Assembly (NCBI RefSeq): GCF_011745365.1
Contig: NW_024468909.1
Coordinates: 4,960,001-5,024,000, forward strand
Length of the DNA stretch: 64,000 bases
DNA from: Cryphonectria parasitica EP155
Lineage: Eukaryota; Ascomycota; Sordariomycetes; Diaporthales; Cryphonectriaceae
Direction: 5' to 3'
Shown: positions 48,101 to 59,099 of the stretch, piece after piece
Layout of the letters: every line of letters begins with the position of its first letter
Numbering within the stretch: the stretch's first letter is position 1
Notes under the pieces: model-generated
What the model saw: the letters and a program-made list of their open reading frames with translations, nothing else
What the model was told of the DNA's origin: nothing
Databases searched by the model: none
Made by a program: the position numbers and the translations under genes

Positions 48101-48823
48101 ACTTTTGCGTCGATCAAGCGCACCCTCAATCAGTGGTCAGCGGTCGGTGCATCTAAGAAATACGCTGGCCTGCTGGCGCTGAATCAAGAGATTCAGCCCG
48201 GTCTCGTTCCCGAGCTCATCAATATTTTCGATGGCGCCGAGCGCGCCTACGCCAAGAAGGCCAAGAAGCACCTCAACGAGCCTGCCGAAGACGAGGACCC
48301 CATTGATGATGATCAGCTGTCAGACGCAGAGGATGAAGAGGATCTTTCGGACAGCGAGAAGCGAGCAGCGGAGCTGCGCGCTGAGAAAAGCCTGTGTGAG
48401 CTAGCTCACAAGTACGTTCTTGCGATCCTGACACGGGTCGTGGACCAGACCGGTCCACATGCCGGCAAGCTCAGGAAGCGCCTGCAACGCAATGCCACGA
48501 AGCTAGGCAAAAACTTCCAGGACGCGGTGGCGTACCTTGACGAGAGGAAGATACGCGAGGCAGAGGCCGCGAAAGCTCGGCGCGCTGCTGCATCCAAAGC
48601 CAGAAGTAAGGCACCCGCCGCCAATGTCAACAGGGAGCCTGCCAAATCGGCCGAGATAGTGGTTGCGGGCGATGAATCTGACGAGGAAGAGCAGCCTGAG
48701 GAGGGAACGGAGGAGGATTTAAGGAGACGCGAGCTGTTGGAAGATCCCGTTGAGGATCCCGAGAGCGACGCTGATGAGGCTGGGATTAATGCTGCTGATG
48801 ATGAGTCTATCCTGGGCGACTGA
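45159..48823 (+). CDS. PSC3: Cohesin subunit SA/STAG (Psc3/Scc3), about 1187 aa
   Basis: This is a HEAT-repeat subunit of cohesin that binds the Scc1/Rad21 kleisin and DNA and is needed for sister-chromatid cohesion. Exons are 45159-45639, 45689-45897 and 45950-48823; exon 3 could start at 45953 because TAG CAG offers two acceptors. The start may be Met at 45159 or 45183. The N-terminus is basic/acidic and disordered (SGRERRAPEKF, DDDDDVENHN). The STAG domain follows the second intron (FRDYLVGFFESLINVLHETG, ARWVYTMSSSTLRPFRHTAT). The stromalin conservative domain is seen as FVHRYRDVDPRIRTECVDAL (about residues 370-455). The rest is helical repeats, ending in an acidic tail (DESDEEEQPEEGTEEDL, DDESILGD). 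It lies tail-to-tail with POT1. Confidence 0.93.
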
Positions 48824-49331
48824 GGAGAAGGTTAATCTGTAAAAGTTCCGGAGGAGAGCCGGGGTGGTGCCGGGGGGGGGGGTGGATGGTGTAACGGTGG
48901 TGAGCCTCTGGGAGCCTGGCGTTTTGCAGAGGCGTCGATATGATACTATTGCGTTGATGATGGATAGGAACGAACGTGCAACACATTTCTGGGCTTCTTC
49001 ATGTCTGATGATCGTTTGCATCTCTTGTTGAGGGTCGCGCATTGGACGAGCTCGTGAGTGCACGGGATCAAGGACACATATTTTTTTTTTTGCAGACCGC
49101 ACTATTACGTCGGCATAGCAAGCGCAAAATTCACTCCTTGCAATGGAACTGTACATATTCTTTCGGATTTGACCTTGTGCTTGCTTGCCCGCATGTGCCT
49201 TTTTAGGCGAGAGCGCGCCATGCAGACCAGGCATAATACAATTGAATGTGGTTAGCTCACTGAATTGTGTCATGATATCGTTTGCGTGTGAGATGCACAA
49301 AAGCCAACTCCCCCGGTGGCGAAGTAAATTA
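48824..49331. other. Convergent intergenic region
   Basis: These are the 3' flanks of the cohesin and POT1 genes. The region contains a G11 run (48872-48882) and a T11 run (49080-49090). No gene was seen. Confidence 0.6.
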
Positions 49332-51482
49332 TCAGTCGTTGGCAATCTTTGTCCCAAACAGCCCAAACATTCTCTGCCACTGCTTCTCTCCCTCCTCGTT
49401 GGCCAGGCTGATTCCATACTGCCGGATGCAGCACGTGAAGGGTCTGTTGGTCAGCTGGCTCGAGCCAGGGATGTACTCAGCAGCAACCTCTCCACCGGCA
49501 CCACCATTGCTACCACCAACAGCTGTATTGTCCTCCACATCGCTCGAGTCTGCGGGTGGCGCCTTGAGGGGGTCTCTTGTATGCTGCCTCCTCTTGGCCT
49601 CCGCCCTGCTCTTGCGCTCCTCGAGGTTCCCCCACAGCCTGAACATCTGCTCCCGAAGGGCACGCAGCAGCTCGCTGTTTGCGGCGGAATGCAAATCAGC
49701 GGCATCGTCGAGGCCTGTGAGGCATTGTGCGTCGAAATGGTCGACTAAAACCCAGACAGTGGCGGGGTTCTTGCCTTTGGGGAGGGGGCCGGCGGCGATG
49801 CACTCAAGCTTGAGTGCGAAGCGCCACTCCCAGACAAGGCGGGTGCCACCAGGAGCTGAACGGTCAGAGTCGGGATCGCTGCTTTCGTTGTCGGAAAGGG
49901 CAGGGTACTCTGTTACTTGGCGGCTGACGGAGAAGTCTTTGAGGTTGACGGGGTGGAAGTCTATCACTCGGGCATTCGTGCGGTATCTGGCATTGGTGAA
50001 TGGGAGTTCGATGGTTGTGGGGGTTTGATTGATCGTAGTCTGATACAAGACTGGTTCGAGGATAGAGGAGAGAGGGACGATTTCTTGGTCTGGGTATTCA
50101 CTTTTGACTTGAGGGGCGGAAACTATTAGCAATGATCGGAGGGGGAAGAACCAAGAAGAACAGAAAGCTGATGTCCGGTGTACTTACTGAGGGGATTCAA
50201 GCCAAGGGCTGCCTTCTGCTTTGCCTCTTGGTCCTCAAATGCTTTCCTTTTTTCTTCACGTTGCCTCGCCCGTTTGCCCTTGGAGCTATCTTCCTTGATG
50301 AGGTCCTCAAGTTTCCTCTTCTTACCAGCCTTGAGGGACCGCCTATCCTCTTTCTCGTAATCCAGCTTCCTCCGGAGGGCCTCAAATAAGTGAGGGTCAA
50401 TCGATTCGCGGTCCGCTTGAGGATCCAAAAGGACTACATAAACCCTACCAGGATATTGGCGGTCTCCCCTTAGGAAGGCCTCGATATTGGTGGCATTGTG
50501 GCCGTAACCGATCTGCACATTGCGCAAGCGCACCCAGTCTCCTCCGTGGACGTTCTCCCTAATGTACTCGGCGTGCGGCTCCCAGCATGTGACCTGAAGT
50601 GACTTTTTGCCAGGCGGGCCCATCCAGTTTCCACTACTCTCCCTGGAAGCCGCATCGTGCTTTTTGCGAAATCCGTCTGTGTAGCCGTACGGATCACCGT
50701 CGCCAGATGGAACACCGTCGTTCCAACCTGCGCCTTGTTTGGTGGTCCTGTTGAAGAAGTTATGATTCTCGGTGTAGTCGGACACCCACAGAGTCATCCT
50801 GTCGCCGAAGTCAAAGGGCTCCCTGACCACCTGGACGACGAGGTCGGCAAAGTTGTGATCTCCGACGTCCTGGAGCAGCCTGAACTTGTCTTTGACGTTC
50901 AAGGACTGCTGGGCCCTGGCAGAGAATTCTTGTGGGTCCGGAACGAAGCTCTTGTCTATTCTGTCGAACAGCGAGAGCACGTATCTGTTCTCCCTTTCAT
51001 CTGGCTTACGGATGATCTTTCTCGTTGGTACCTTGAGTGCGCCGGAGGCCGACCCTGACTTTTTGCAGCTGAGAAGTCGTTGAGAATCGTATACATGTAT
51101 GTCTGTGCTGTACGAAGACAGCAGAGATGGGCCGCCGCCGTAGATCTGAAATTTAGCGGAGAAGACTACAACAATATCGCCGGCCTGCACGCTGGGCATT
51201 TCTTCCTCACGGCGAAAAATGTTGAAATCGATGCCATCGTTGTCCTCCTCTGTAGATGTGTCATACAAGGTTATGCAGCACTTGAAATCTGAGAACTTGT
51301 GTGTCAGTCTTTTGGGACCTGAGTGCTGAGCGACGCCAGAAAGAGAGAGACCCACCAGCGCCTCTGGTAGGGACTGGCAGCCTGTGATCCTTTACAGCGC
51401 CAATTACGCTGACTTGTCTGTGGGGAGTCACGTCCTGATCTAGAAGAGCACGAATGGGCGTGAAGCTTGAAGGAAGGTCCAT
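49332..51482 (-). CDS. POT1: Protection of telomeres protein 1 (POT1), 667 aa
   Basis: POT1 is the single-stranded telomeric DNA-binding subunit of shelterin, which caps chromosome ends. Minus-strand exons are 51482-51356, 51288-50188 and 50107-49332 (introns of 67 and 80 bases). Splicing of intron 1 restores the first OB fold across VSVIGAVKDHRLPVPTRGAD and FKCCITLYDTSTEED. The telomere-binding OB1 continues with AGDIVVVFSAKFQIYGG (about residues 5-150). The second OB fold (about 170-330) includes FADLVVQVVRE, MTLWVSDYTENHNFFN and HGGDWVRLRNVQIGY. A basic, charged linker (KRKLEDLIKEDSSKGKRARQ) leads into the third exon, starting IKSEYPDQEIVPLSSILEPV, whose C-terminal part would bind the Tpz1/TPP1 partner. 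The start at 51482 gives MDLPSSFTPIRALLD, the usual N-terminus. Confidence 0.92.
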
Positions 51483-52681
51483 GCTGTCCTGGGCGTCGCC
51501 GCGATGTGAAGACGGAGGTTGTTTGTATTTCGATATCACGACGTGGGGTTGGGGGGGGGGGGTGTTTCTAAACCGAAAGAAGAAAAGCACCAAGAAAGGA
51601 AGAAGAAAACAAAATGGCTGATGGGGTATCAAATGAAGGAAAGAATAAGCGAGCCTTGTCAATGAGCTCTTTTATTATATTGCGGTGCATGGACGTAAAG
51701 GATCTGTCTTGTGAAGTCTTTCATTCAGAGGACAAACCTCAAACCACATTCACTGGGTTGACGCGCCGACGCGTCTGTACCATAGTACCTACCTAGTAAA
51801 AGGGCAAGCATCGGGTCGGTCAGTACTACAGGGGTTCCTTCTAGCGATCGCGGGGGCTGGGGGTTAGAAGGGCCTGTCATTCAAAGGGCTGGCTGTTGAA
51901 GAGGCGTTATCAAATCCGCACACACAGTAGGCCATTTCCTGTTAGTAAGAGAAAGTAAGAAATACTGTACACAGCCCAAGCTTTTGATCCAGTATGCCAC
52001 CGTACTAAGTACCCAGTGCTTACTGCGGTGGTATAGCCAGCACTATCGTGTCAGGACTATTACCTACAAAATCCTGCAAAGGGTTTAAGGTGGGGCTTCT
52101 GTGTGAAAGCGATGAGCCCATTGGTACTTCTTACTCATAGAACCATAGTATGTATGACTGTACTGTACTGTGGCAGGGCGGCAGCAGCAGCAGGTTACCT
52201 CACCCACCGGCAGGGCACGGGCCACTACCGACGTGAACGGGACGAGGGGTCCTGAAAGAACGACTTGATACCCAAGGGTTCAGAGCCAATACCACCATAT
52301 CTTTGGTCACTCAGGGCCTTGCGTCAGGCTTTTTGTTAGCGCCTGGCAGCTCCCTCCCGCTCCCCAAACTCAAGCCCCATTTGATACTGGACTACCGTCA
52401 CTTCTTTCCTCTCCCCAAAATTCTTCCTTGACACAACCCACCACCACCGCGTCACGACTTGCCACAACAAAGGATTCGTCGCTGGCTCCTCATTTTAAAC
52501 GATTGTGGTTTTTGCTCCTGCCCTGTAGGCATAAGGAGGACAACTTTGCACCCTTGCTAGTCGCGAGGATCATTTGCCTCTGCATTCTGCAGTAATAACA
52601 TCAACCAAACCACACCCAGCCAGGCAAGGCACCAACCAAATACCTTCCCACGTTCCAGCAAGCCATTCATCCATCGCGACC
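51483..52681. promoter_or_regulatory. Divergent promoter region, POT1 / importin alpha
   Basis: This 1.2-kb region between divergent genes contains a G12 run (51551-51562) and tandem TGTAC repeats near 52155-52172, followed by a GCA repeat. The last 300 bases are C-rich and probably the importin alpha 5' UTR. No gene was seen. Confidence 0.5.
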
Positions 52682-54781
52682 ATGGCTGAGCGATACATCC
52701 CCGAGCACCGGCGCACTCAGTTCAAGGCCAAGGGCGCCTTCGCATCCGATGTCGTCCGCCGTCGCCGCGAGGAACAACAGGTGGAGATCCGCAAGGCAAA
52801 GCGGGAGGAGAACTTGGCCAAGCGACGAGGCATCGGCACAGGCGCTGACCGACCTGGTGCTGCCCTGGGTGCCGCGCCTGATAGCGATGATGACACCGCG
52901 CCCACAGAGTCACAGGTATGTTCATTCACCATCTCGTGGTAATCGGGTCTCGTTTGTACTCGTGGTGTTGCACGCGCAGGGCTGCTCGTGGCGCGCTGCT
53001 CGCCCTCCCGCCACTGCTGCACCTTAGGTCCTTGCGTCGCCCAGGCGGCCGTCACCCCTCACCTCCCCCCATCCGTGTGATCTAGGACGGGAGTCGCGCA
53101 GCAGCGCAGCCCACCTTGGCCCGACCCGCACCCAACCGCCCACTTCGCGAATCCCTGCCCTGCATCGTCACGAATAAAATATTCTACAAAATCTCCTGTG
53201 CTGCAGCATCTGGTGGATTATTATGTTCCATCTTCTCTGTTTGTACCAATATCGACGTCAAGATGCTGATTGATTGCAGTTGAGCGAAGATCTTCCTCAG
53301 ATGGTGCAGGGCGTCTTCTCGGACCAGATCGAGCTACAGATCCAGGCTACTACCCGGTTCCGGAAGCTTCTCTCCAAGGAGCGCAACCCCCCAATCGAGG
53401 AGGTCATCAAAACTGGCGTTGTTAGCCGCTTCGTCGAGTTCCTTCGATCTCCTCACACCCTCGTCCAGTTCGAGGCCGCTTGGGCCCTGACGAATATTGC
53501 ATCAGGAAGCGCTGCACAGACTCAGGTGGTCATTGAAGCGGGTGCCGTCCCCATCTTTGTCGAGCTTCTTGCCAGCCCAGAGCCCGACGTGCGCGAGCAG
53601 GCCGTATGGGCCCTCGGAAACATTGCTGGTGACAGCCCACAATGCCGTGACTATGTGTTGAGCTGCGGTGCCCTCAAGCCCCTGCTCAACCTCTTGGGAG
53701 ACAGCCGCAAGCTGAGCATGCTCCGTAACGCGACCTGGACCCTGAGCAACTTCTGCCGTGGCAAAACGCCACAGCCTGACTGGAACACAGTAAGGCCTCT
53801 CCATACCCCATACACCAGTCCTCGTAATCATACCCAAGTGACTCCCCGAATACTCACACTCGTCGTCCTCAGATCGCGCCCGCTCTCCCCGTCCTGTCCA
53901 AGCTCGTCTACTCTCTTGACGATGAGGTCCTGATCGACGCCTGCTGGGCCATCTCCTACCTCTCCGACGGCTCCAACGATAAGATCCAGGCCGTGATCGA
54001 AGCAGGCATCCCCCGCCGCCTCGTCGAGCTTCTGATGCACGCCTCGACCTCCGTCCAGACCCCGGCCCTGCGTTCGGTTGGAAACATTGTTACGGGCGAT
54101 GATGTGCAGACCCAGGTTATCATCAACTGTGGTGCGCTGCCGTGCCTGCTGTCCCTGTTGAGCTCAAACAAGGACGGCATCCGCAAGGAGGCATGCTGGA
54201 CCATCTCCAACATCACAGCAGGCAACTCGACCCAGATCCAGGCTGTCATCGACGCCAACATCATCCCGCCCCTGATCCACCTTCTGTCGAATGGAGACCT
54301 GAAGACACGTAAGGAGGCCTGCTGGGCTATCAGCAATGCGACCAGTGGTGGTCTTCAGAAGCCGGACCAGATCCGTTACCTTGTTGCGCAGGGCTGCATC
54401 AAACCCCTCTGCGATCTCTTGATCTGCCCCGATAACAAGATCATCCAGGTCGCCCTCGACGGTCTCGAGAACATCCTCAAGGTCGGTGACCTGGACAAGC
54501 AGGCTGCCGGTGATACGTCCGATGCCATCAACCGCTACGCACTCTTCATTGAAGAGTGTGGTGGCATGGAGAAGATTCACGAGTGTCAGACAAACGCCAA
54601 TGAGGATATCTACATGAAGGCGTACAACATCATCGAAAAGTACTTTTCGGACGAGGATGAGAACGCAGACGAAGGCATGGCGCAGGCCCAGGGCCCTAAC
54701 GGCACCTTTGGCTTTGGTGCCAATGGTGGCCACCAGGGCGGTTTCAATTTCTCCAACGAGGGCGAGTCAATGGATATGTAG
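52682..54781 (+). CDS. Importin subunit alpha (karyopherin alpha, Srp1/Kap60), 550 aa
   Basis: This is an adaptor that binds nuclear localisation signals and importin beta for nuclear import. Exons are 52682-52915, 53280-53789 and 53873-54781. Exon 1 carries the importin-beta-binding region: [16 protein letters not shown], then [20 protein letters not shown] and NLAKRRG. The armadillo repeats show the paired Trp/Asn signatures that grip the basic signal: [65 protein letters not shown] and [14 protein letters not shown] last repeat ([19 protein letters not shown]) and an acidic tail (DEDENADEG) end in Gly/Asn/Phe-rich sequence. A length of 550 aa is typical. The first intron is 364 bases, much longer than the others in the window. 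The 3' end lies only 86 bases from the UreD stop. Confidence 0.96.
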
Positions 54782-54867
54782 GGATAATATCGGAGGAGTT
54801 TGGCATGCAGGTACTTTATTGGCAGTCAATGACCACTTTGATTTTTTGACACGAAATCTTATCTTGT

Positions 54868-55869
54868 TCAGTGTACACACATAAGCGCCTGGTCACCAAA
54901 GTGCTCTGCGATACTCCCCTCCCTGGTCAGCATCGAGCCGATCCACATGCGGCCGCCCTCAACCGTAGCAGAGGCGAACTTAACGACTACACTGCCCCTG
55001 ATACTAGCTGCCGACCAAAGCACCCTCTCGTCCTTCTCCAGCTTGAGCCTCCCGGCCCGCCAGGTCTCGTGTGGGTCCTTCTCCTTGCCTTGTCCGTCCT
55101 CCATCTTGGCGTCCTCGCTGCGCCAGTCCCGTGCCCCTATGCGAGGCAGCGCGCCGAATTCCTTGACAAAAAACACGCCCAGTGCTCTCATCAGCGGGCC
55201 CCGCAGGATCAGCGTCCCGAATATGCCTGCGCCGTGCATCGTGTCTCGTAGCTCACCGACGACGTGCGACAGCGAGGCCTTGCCGTCAAGCTTCACGGCG
55301 TCTCGCACCAGGAGCCTCGCCCTGTCCGAGGCAGAGGCGGACCACCACAGCTCATTGCGCCCGACCCATCTGATCAGGTCCCAATCCTCGCCCCTCGCCT
55401 TGCGCCCCTGGGTCACCCAGTCCAGCATACATAGCGATGCGCCCTCGCCCACCAGCCGGAAGGTCTGCTTCTGCTCATAGACGCTGTCGGCGAACGGCTG
55501 GACAGGGTCTGGGAGGAGACATAACGCCGCGCCGTCCTCAATCGCCACGTCCAGAATCTGCCGTGTGGTGATCTCGGCCGAGGCGGCCTTGAAAATCTTG
55601 GTGTGGCCCTGCGTGACGACGGAGAGCTTGGATCCCGCGCTGACGGTGATGCGTAGGGAAATGGTGTCGCCGCTCACAAGTCCACCGCCGTAGGAGAGGA
55701 GAAATACGAGCGCTGAGAGGTGCTGCTGAATGTTGCGTGGCGGAGAGATTAATTTGAGAGGGTACTGGTAGGTTATGTTGAAGAGATGGGAGTGCCCGTT
55801 GGGTAGCAGGACGGTGGTGAGCTGTCCAGAGCCTGGTGTGGAGGCTGAGGGAGGAAAGGGAGACTTCAT
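54868..55869 (-). CDS. ureD: Urease accessory protein UreD/UreH, 333 aa
   Basis: UreD works with UreF and UreG to insert nickel into apo-urease in the cytosol, allowing growth on urea. This is a single-exon minus-strand gene. The protein shows the UreD pattern of a beta-rich fold: PLKLISPPRNIQQHLSALVF, then LLSYGGGLVSGDTISLRITV, a TQGHTKIFK segment, LPDPVQPFADSVYEQKQTF and LDWVTQGRKARGEDWD. RWVGRNELWWSASASDRARL follows, and a closing block includes LWSAASIRGSVVVKFAS. Length and order fit fungal UreD. The C-terminus contains an acidic/basic insert (DAKMEDGQGKEKD) not present in short bacterial forms. The gene is convergent with importin alpha, so the two 3' UTRs must abut or overlap. Confidence 0.93.
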   Translation of the reverse strand: MKSPFPPSASTPGSGQLTTVLLPNGHSHLFNITYQYPLKLISPPRNIQQHLSALVFLLSYGGGLVSGDTISLRITVSAGSKLSVVTQGHTKIFKAASAEITTRQILDVAIEDGAALCLLPDPVQPFADSVYEQKQTFRLVGEGASLCMLDWVTQGRKARGEDWDLIRWVGRNELWWSASASDRARLLVRDAVKLDGKASLSHVVGELRDTMHGAGIFGTLILRGPLMRALGVFFVKEFGALPRIGARDWRSEDAKMEDGQGKEKDPHETWRAGRLKLEKDERVLWSAASIRGSVVVKFASATVEGGRMWIGSMLTREGSIAEHFGDQALMCVH

Positions 55870-56290
55870 GATATTAACATTTTGTGGGTGACCTCTTCGT
55901 CAGGGATGACATGTACTCATGTACAAAAGAGATCGTTAGGATAGAATGTATATGATTCTGTCCTCGGCCGTACTGCGAGCAGTGAGCAGTGGTTTTGGAG
56001 GGGTTGATGTTCACGAGCCTTGTCTGATAGTGTGAGTAAATGAGCTGCTACCCCAGGCTGCCTCTGTCCCCTTGTAGGCTAGTGACATGGATGTGCTCAC
56101 TGATAATGCACGCCGATAAGAAATTGTTCTGCTCTCCAAACTCCAAGTTGTGCCCCACTAAGCTCTTGCCTTCTCTAGTTCAACATGAACTTTTGAGCTG
56201 GGATATTCTCTAACCGCTCATTCTCCATGAAATATTGCTGTCCTTTCAAAGCTCCTCTCATTCCCTCACCACTGACAACAACCATTCACT
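55870..56290. promoter_or_regulatory. Divergent promoter region, ureD / RPC4
   Basis: This 421-base region lies between two divergent starts. No strong motif was seen, and no gene. Confidence 0.5.
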
Positions 56291-58137
56291 ATGGCTGGTG
56301 AGGGCACAGCGCGTGGCAGCGCAAGAGGTGGCAGAGGCAGAGGCACTCGTGGGCGAGGTCGAGGGGCTCGATCTGCTCGTGGCGGCTCTGCTGCTACTGT
56401 TGCTGCTGATTCAACAGCTCTTGAAAATCCCACTCCTCTTCCTGCGGCCGAGGCCGAGATGGTCGATGCCCCAACTGCCCAGTTCTCCTCTTCAGAGACC
56501 GTTGACGCCGCTGCTTCCTCGACCGCTCAAGCTGCCCCTCCAACCTCCGCTCCTCCCACGACACGATCCACACCAGCACGCGCCTCTGCTCGAGGCGCTG
56601 CTGCCAGCGGCCGATTCCTGCCCCGAGCTATTCGACGATCCCAACTCGACCGAGACACTATTGCGGCTAAAGAGTCGGCTAAGCAAGAAACGAAAGCTGC
56701 TGTCGACGCGCGCCTCCAGCGCGCAGCTCGTGGTGGTCGCGGCGGTGGCCGTCGAGCTCGTGGTGGCCCTCCGGCTGGTTTTGATCGCATAATACGGGGT
56801 GGAACGGGTGGTTTCGGCTCCACGATCCAGGCCTCCAGCAACCGTAGGTCATTCATCCATCCGAGCTCCGTGCATGATAATTGTGGCGCTAACAGTGGCT
56901 AGGTGGCGGTCCCAGCAGCTTTGCCCGCCTGTACGATGCGCCTTCTGCTGGCGGCAGCAGGTCAGGTACTCCGTCTGCCTACGGTGGCGGATTGAAGAAA
57001 GAAAATGGACTTATGACATACAACTCAGAGTCTTCTCGACCAACTGGTCGCCGCATGAACACTGACAAGATCGCCGAGTTCATAACCATAGACGATGACG
57101 AAGCAATCAAGAGTAAGGAGGGTACACCGGTCCTGCTGCCGAAGGGAATGTTTCGCGAGGACCCAAAGGAGCCTGACCAGCCCGAGATTGCCACGACGGA
57201 GGAGGTCAAGGCCGCCGAACGAGGGGAACCACTGCTTGTTCCTTCTGGCGATAATTCTGAGGATGGTGATGTCTTCTATAACGAGAACGACGTCGAGATG
57301 AAGGACGACGACCGCAAGTGGCCTGGCGCCAAGGAACTTTCACGCGTCAAGATTGAGGGCGAAGAGATCACCGAGATCGACATGCTCACCCAACGCCGCG
57401 CTGAGAAGGAGCTCCAGGCCAAGGATTTGAAGCGAAAGATGAAGTACAAGGACGACGAGGATCGCCTCGACGCGGAAAAGATGGCTTATCAGCGCAAGCT
57501 CTTTGGTATTACCAGCAGCGACGATGACTCTGACGACGAGTTCAAGGAGGACAAGACCGAGCGGAAGCCCCTGATCGCCGAGGGCGCCATCTACCTGTGG
57601 CAGTTCCCTCCTGTCATGCCACCCCTTTACAAAGTTGAGAAGACGTCCGCGAGGAAGAGCCCTGTGAAGGATGAACCCGACGATGACGACGTGGTCATAC
57701 TCAACGCACCCTCCCACAAGTCCGACAAACCAGTCGACCTGACTGCCGCCGACGACATCAAGGATGAAGACGAAAGCGGCGCTGGTCTCAGCAATGGGAA
57801 AGGTCAGCCCGAGGACGACGACGAGGAGCTCTCCGGCCTCGTTGGCAAGCTCATCATTCGCAAGTCGGGCAAGATGCAGATCGACTGGGGCGGCATGCTG
57901 TTCGACTGCGAGTCGGGCATCCCTGTCTCCCACTACCGCGAGGCGGTTGTCACCGTGGAAGATGATGAGAAGCACCCGGATGGCTTCCACGGCACGGCAT
58001 ACGGCATGGGAGCCGTTGCCGGCAAGTTCAATGCTGTTCCGCACTGGTCGGATGTGAAACCCTGGATTGTTGATCCAAGCCAGCTGCCTCCTTGGGGCGT
58101 TGGTGCAGCCCCTGAAGGCACGGATGTTGAGGAATAA
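56291..58137 (+). CDS. RPC53: RNA polymerase III subunit RPC4 (Rpc53), 595 aa
   Basis: This is a Pol III-specific subunit forming the TFIIF-like Rpc53/Rpc37 heterodimer needed for initiation, termination and re-initiation. Exons are 56291-56843 and 56903-58137 (59-base intron; splicing gives NRGGPSSFARLYD). The N-terminus is Arg/Gly-rich (RGGRGRGTRGRGRGARSARG) and Ala/Pro-rich, then basic (FLPRAIRRSQLDRDT). The middle is acidic with many Asp/Glu and Lys, including MLTQRRAEKELQAKDLKRKM and SSDDDSDDEFKEDK. The conserved C-terminal RPC4 domain (about residues 400-580) reads IYLWQFPPVMPPLYK, then ELSGLVGKLIIRKSGKMQID and WGGMLFDCESG, ending with a PHWSDVKPWIVDPS-like block. Its own product transcribes genes such as the 5S rRNA at 8059. 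Confidence 0.93.
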
Positions 58138-58152
58138 GCCATGTGAGAGATA

Positions 58153-58186
<34 letters not shown>

Positions 58187-59099
58187 CGCGCGCCAGACAA
58201 GCACCGATAAGCCACTGTGCTCTGGAGCAATGGTTCAAGCATTTGACATCGTGCTACAGTGGTGTTCTGCTTTGAATTTATCCCGTGGGCCTGGCTAGTG
58301 ATGTTCACAAACTCTTAGAAGCATGTACTTGATTCTTATGGGGGGAAAAGATGGGAAGTATAATCACGAATTGGGACGGCGGCACTCTATTGCTCACGGC
58401 TACATATCAACGTGGGGCTCAAAGCGTGTGTACTACGCGGGGCGGTTTTTTGGTTTTCCTTTTTCTTCCTTTTTTTCTCTCTTTCTCATTGCTTTTTTTT
58501 GACTGTCTTTCAAGCGAGAATCCGTGGGTAACAGCAAACGAGAGAGCTGTGGTCAAGGGATAGGAGAGGAAGATTCTGCACTGTGATGGCGTTTTGGAAG
58601 CATACTCTGGTCGGCGCATCTTGTTTGCGTGGTTGCGTGGCTCGGGATTTGGCCACCTCACCTCAAAAGCGTTTAGGAACCAGGTATTTCTATTGCAAGA
58701 ATTTAAGGACGAGTCTGGGTTGGATGGCCAATGATGTCCAAAACAAGAGAGAGACAAATAAATGTTGTACTATGATACCCTACATTTCTTCTGGCCTTAG
58801 AGGGGCAGGCGGGGAGGTTGTTTAAGATCATGTGAAACGCTGTTGGTGTTACGAAACTAGATATGTCGCAAGTGGCTTGTTGAAGACATACTCAGGCGTC
58901 CTACACGCCTCGTTCATAAAGAATATAAGCTCAATGCCACCTTGAACGGTCAGAGCCTATAGAAAAGTTCACATAATTGATTTTCATTTCCCCCAGGTGA
59001 TGATTTGTAGGTAGAAGGGGCCTTCAACTTGGTGTCAATTGTCCATCTATGCCAGGTATCTAGAAATTCGCTTTGCGCAACTTGAAAATTTCATAAACT
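58138..59099. other. Convergent intergenic region with TG/CG repeat
   Basis: These are the 3' flanks of RPC4 and the auxilin-like gene. The region contains a (TG)13(CG)7 tract at 58153-58192 and a T-rich block at 58444-58500. No gene was seen. Confidence 0.6.
58153..58192. repeat. (TG)13(CG)7 alternating tract
   Basis: Forty bases of perfectly alternating pyrimidine-purine sequence: thirteen TG units (58153-58178) run directly into seven CG units (58179-58192). The tract starts 15 bases after the RPC4 stop codon. Confidence 0.97.

Noticed and set aside
57340..58308. A 322-codon minus-strand frame starting in the TG/CG repeat
   Set aside because: It is antisense to RPC4 and includes a His/Thr run translated from the microsatellite.
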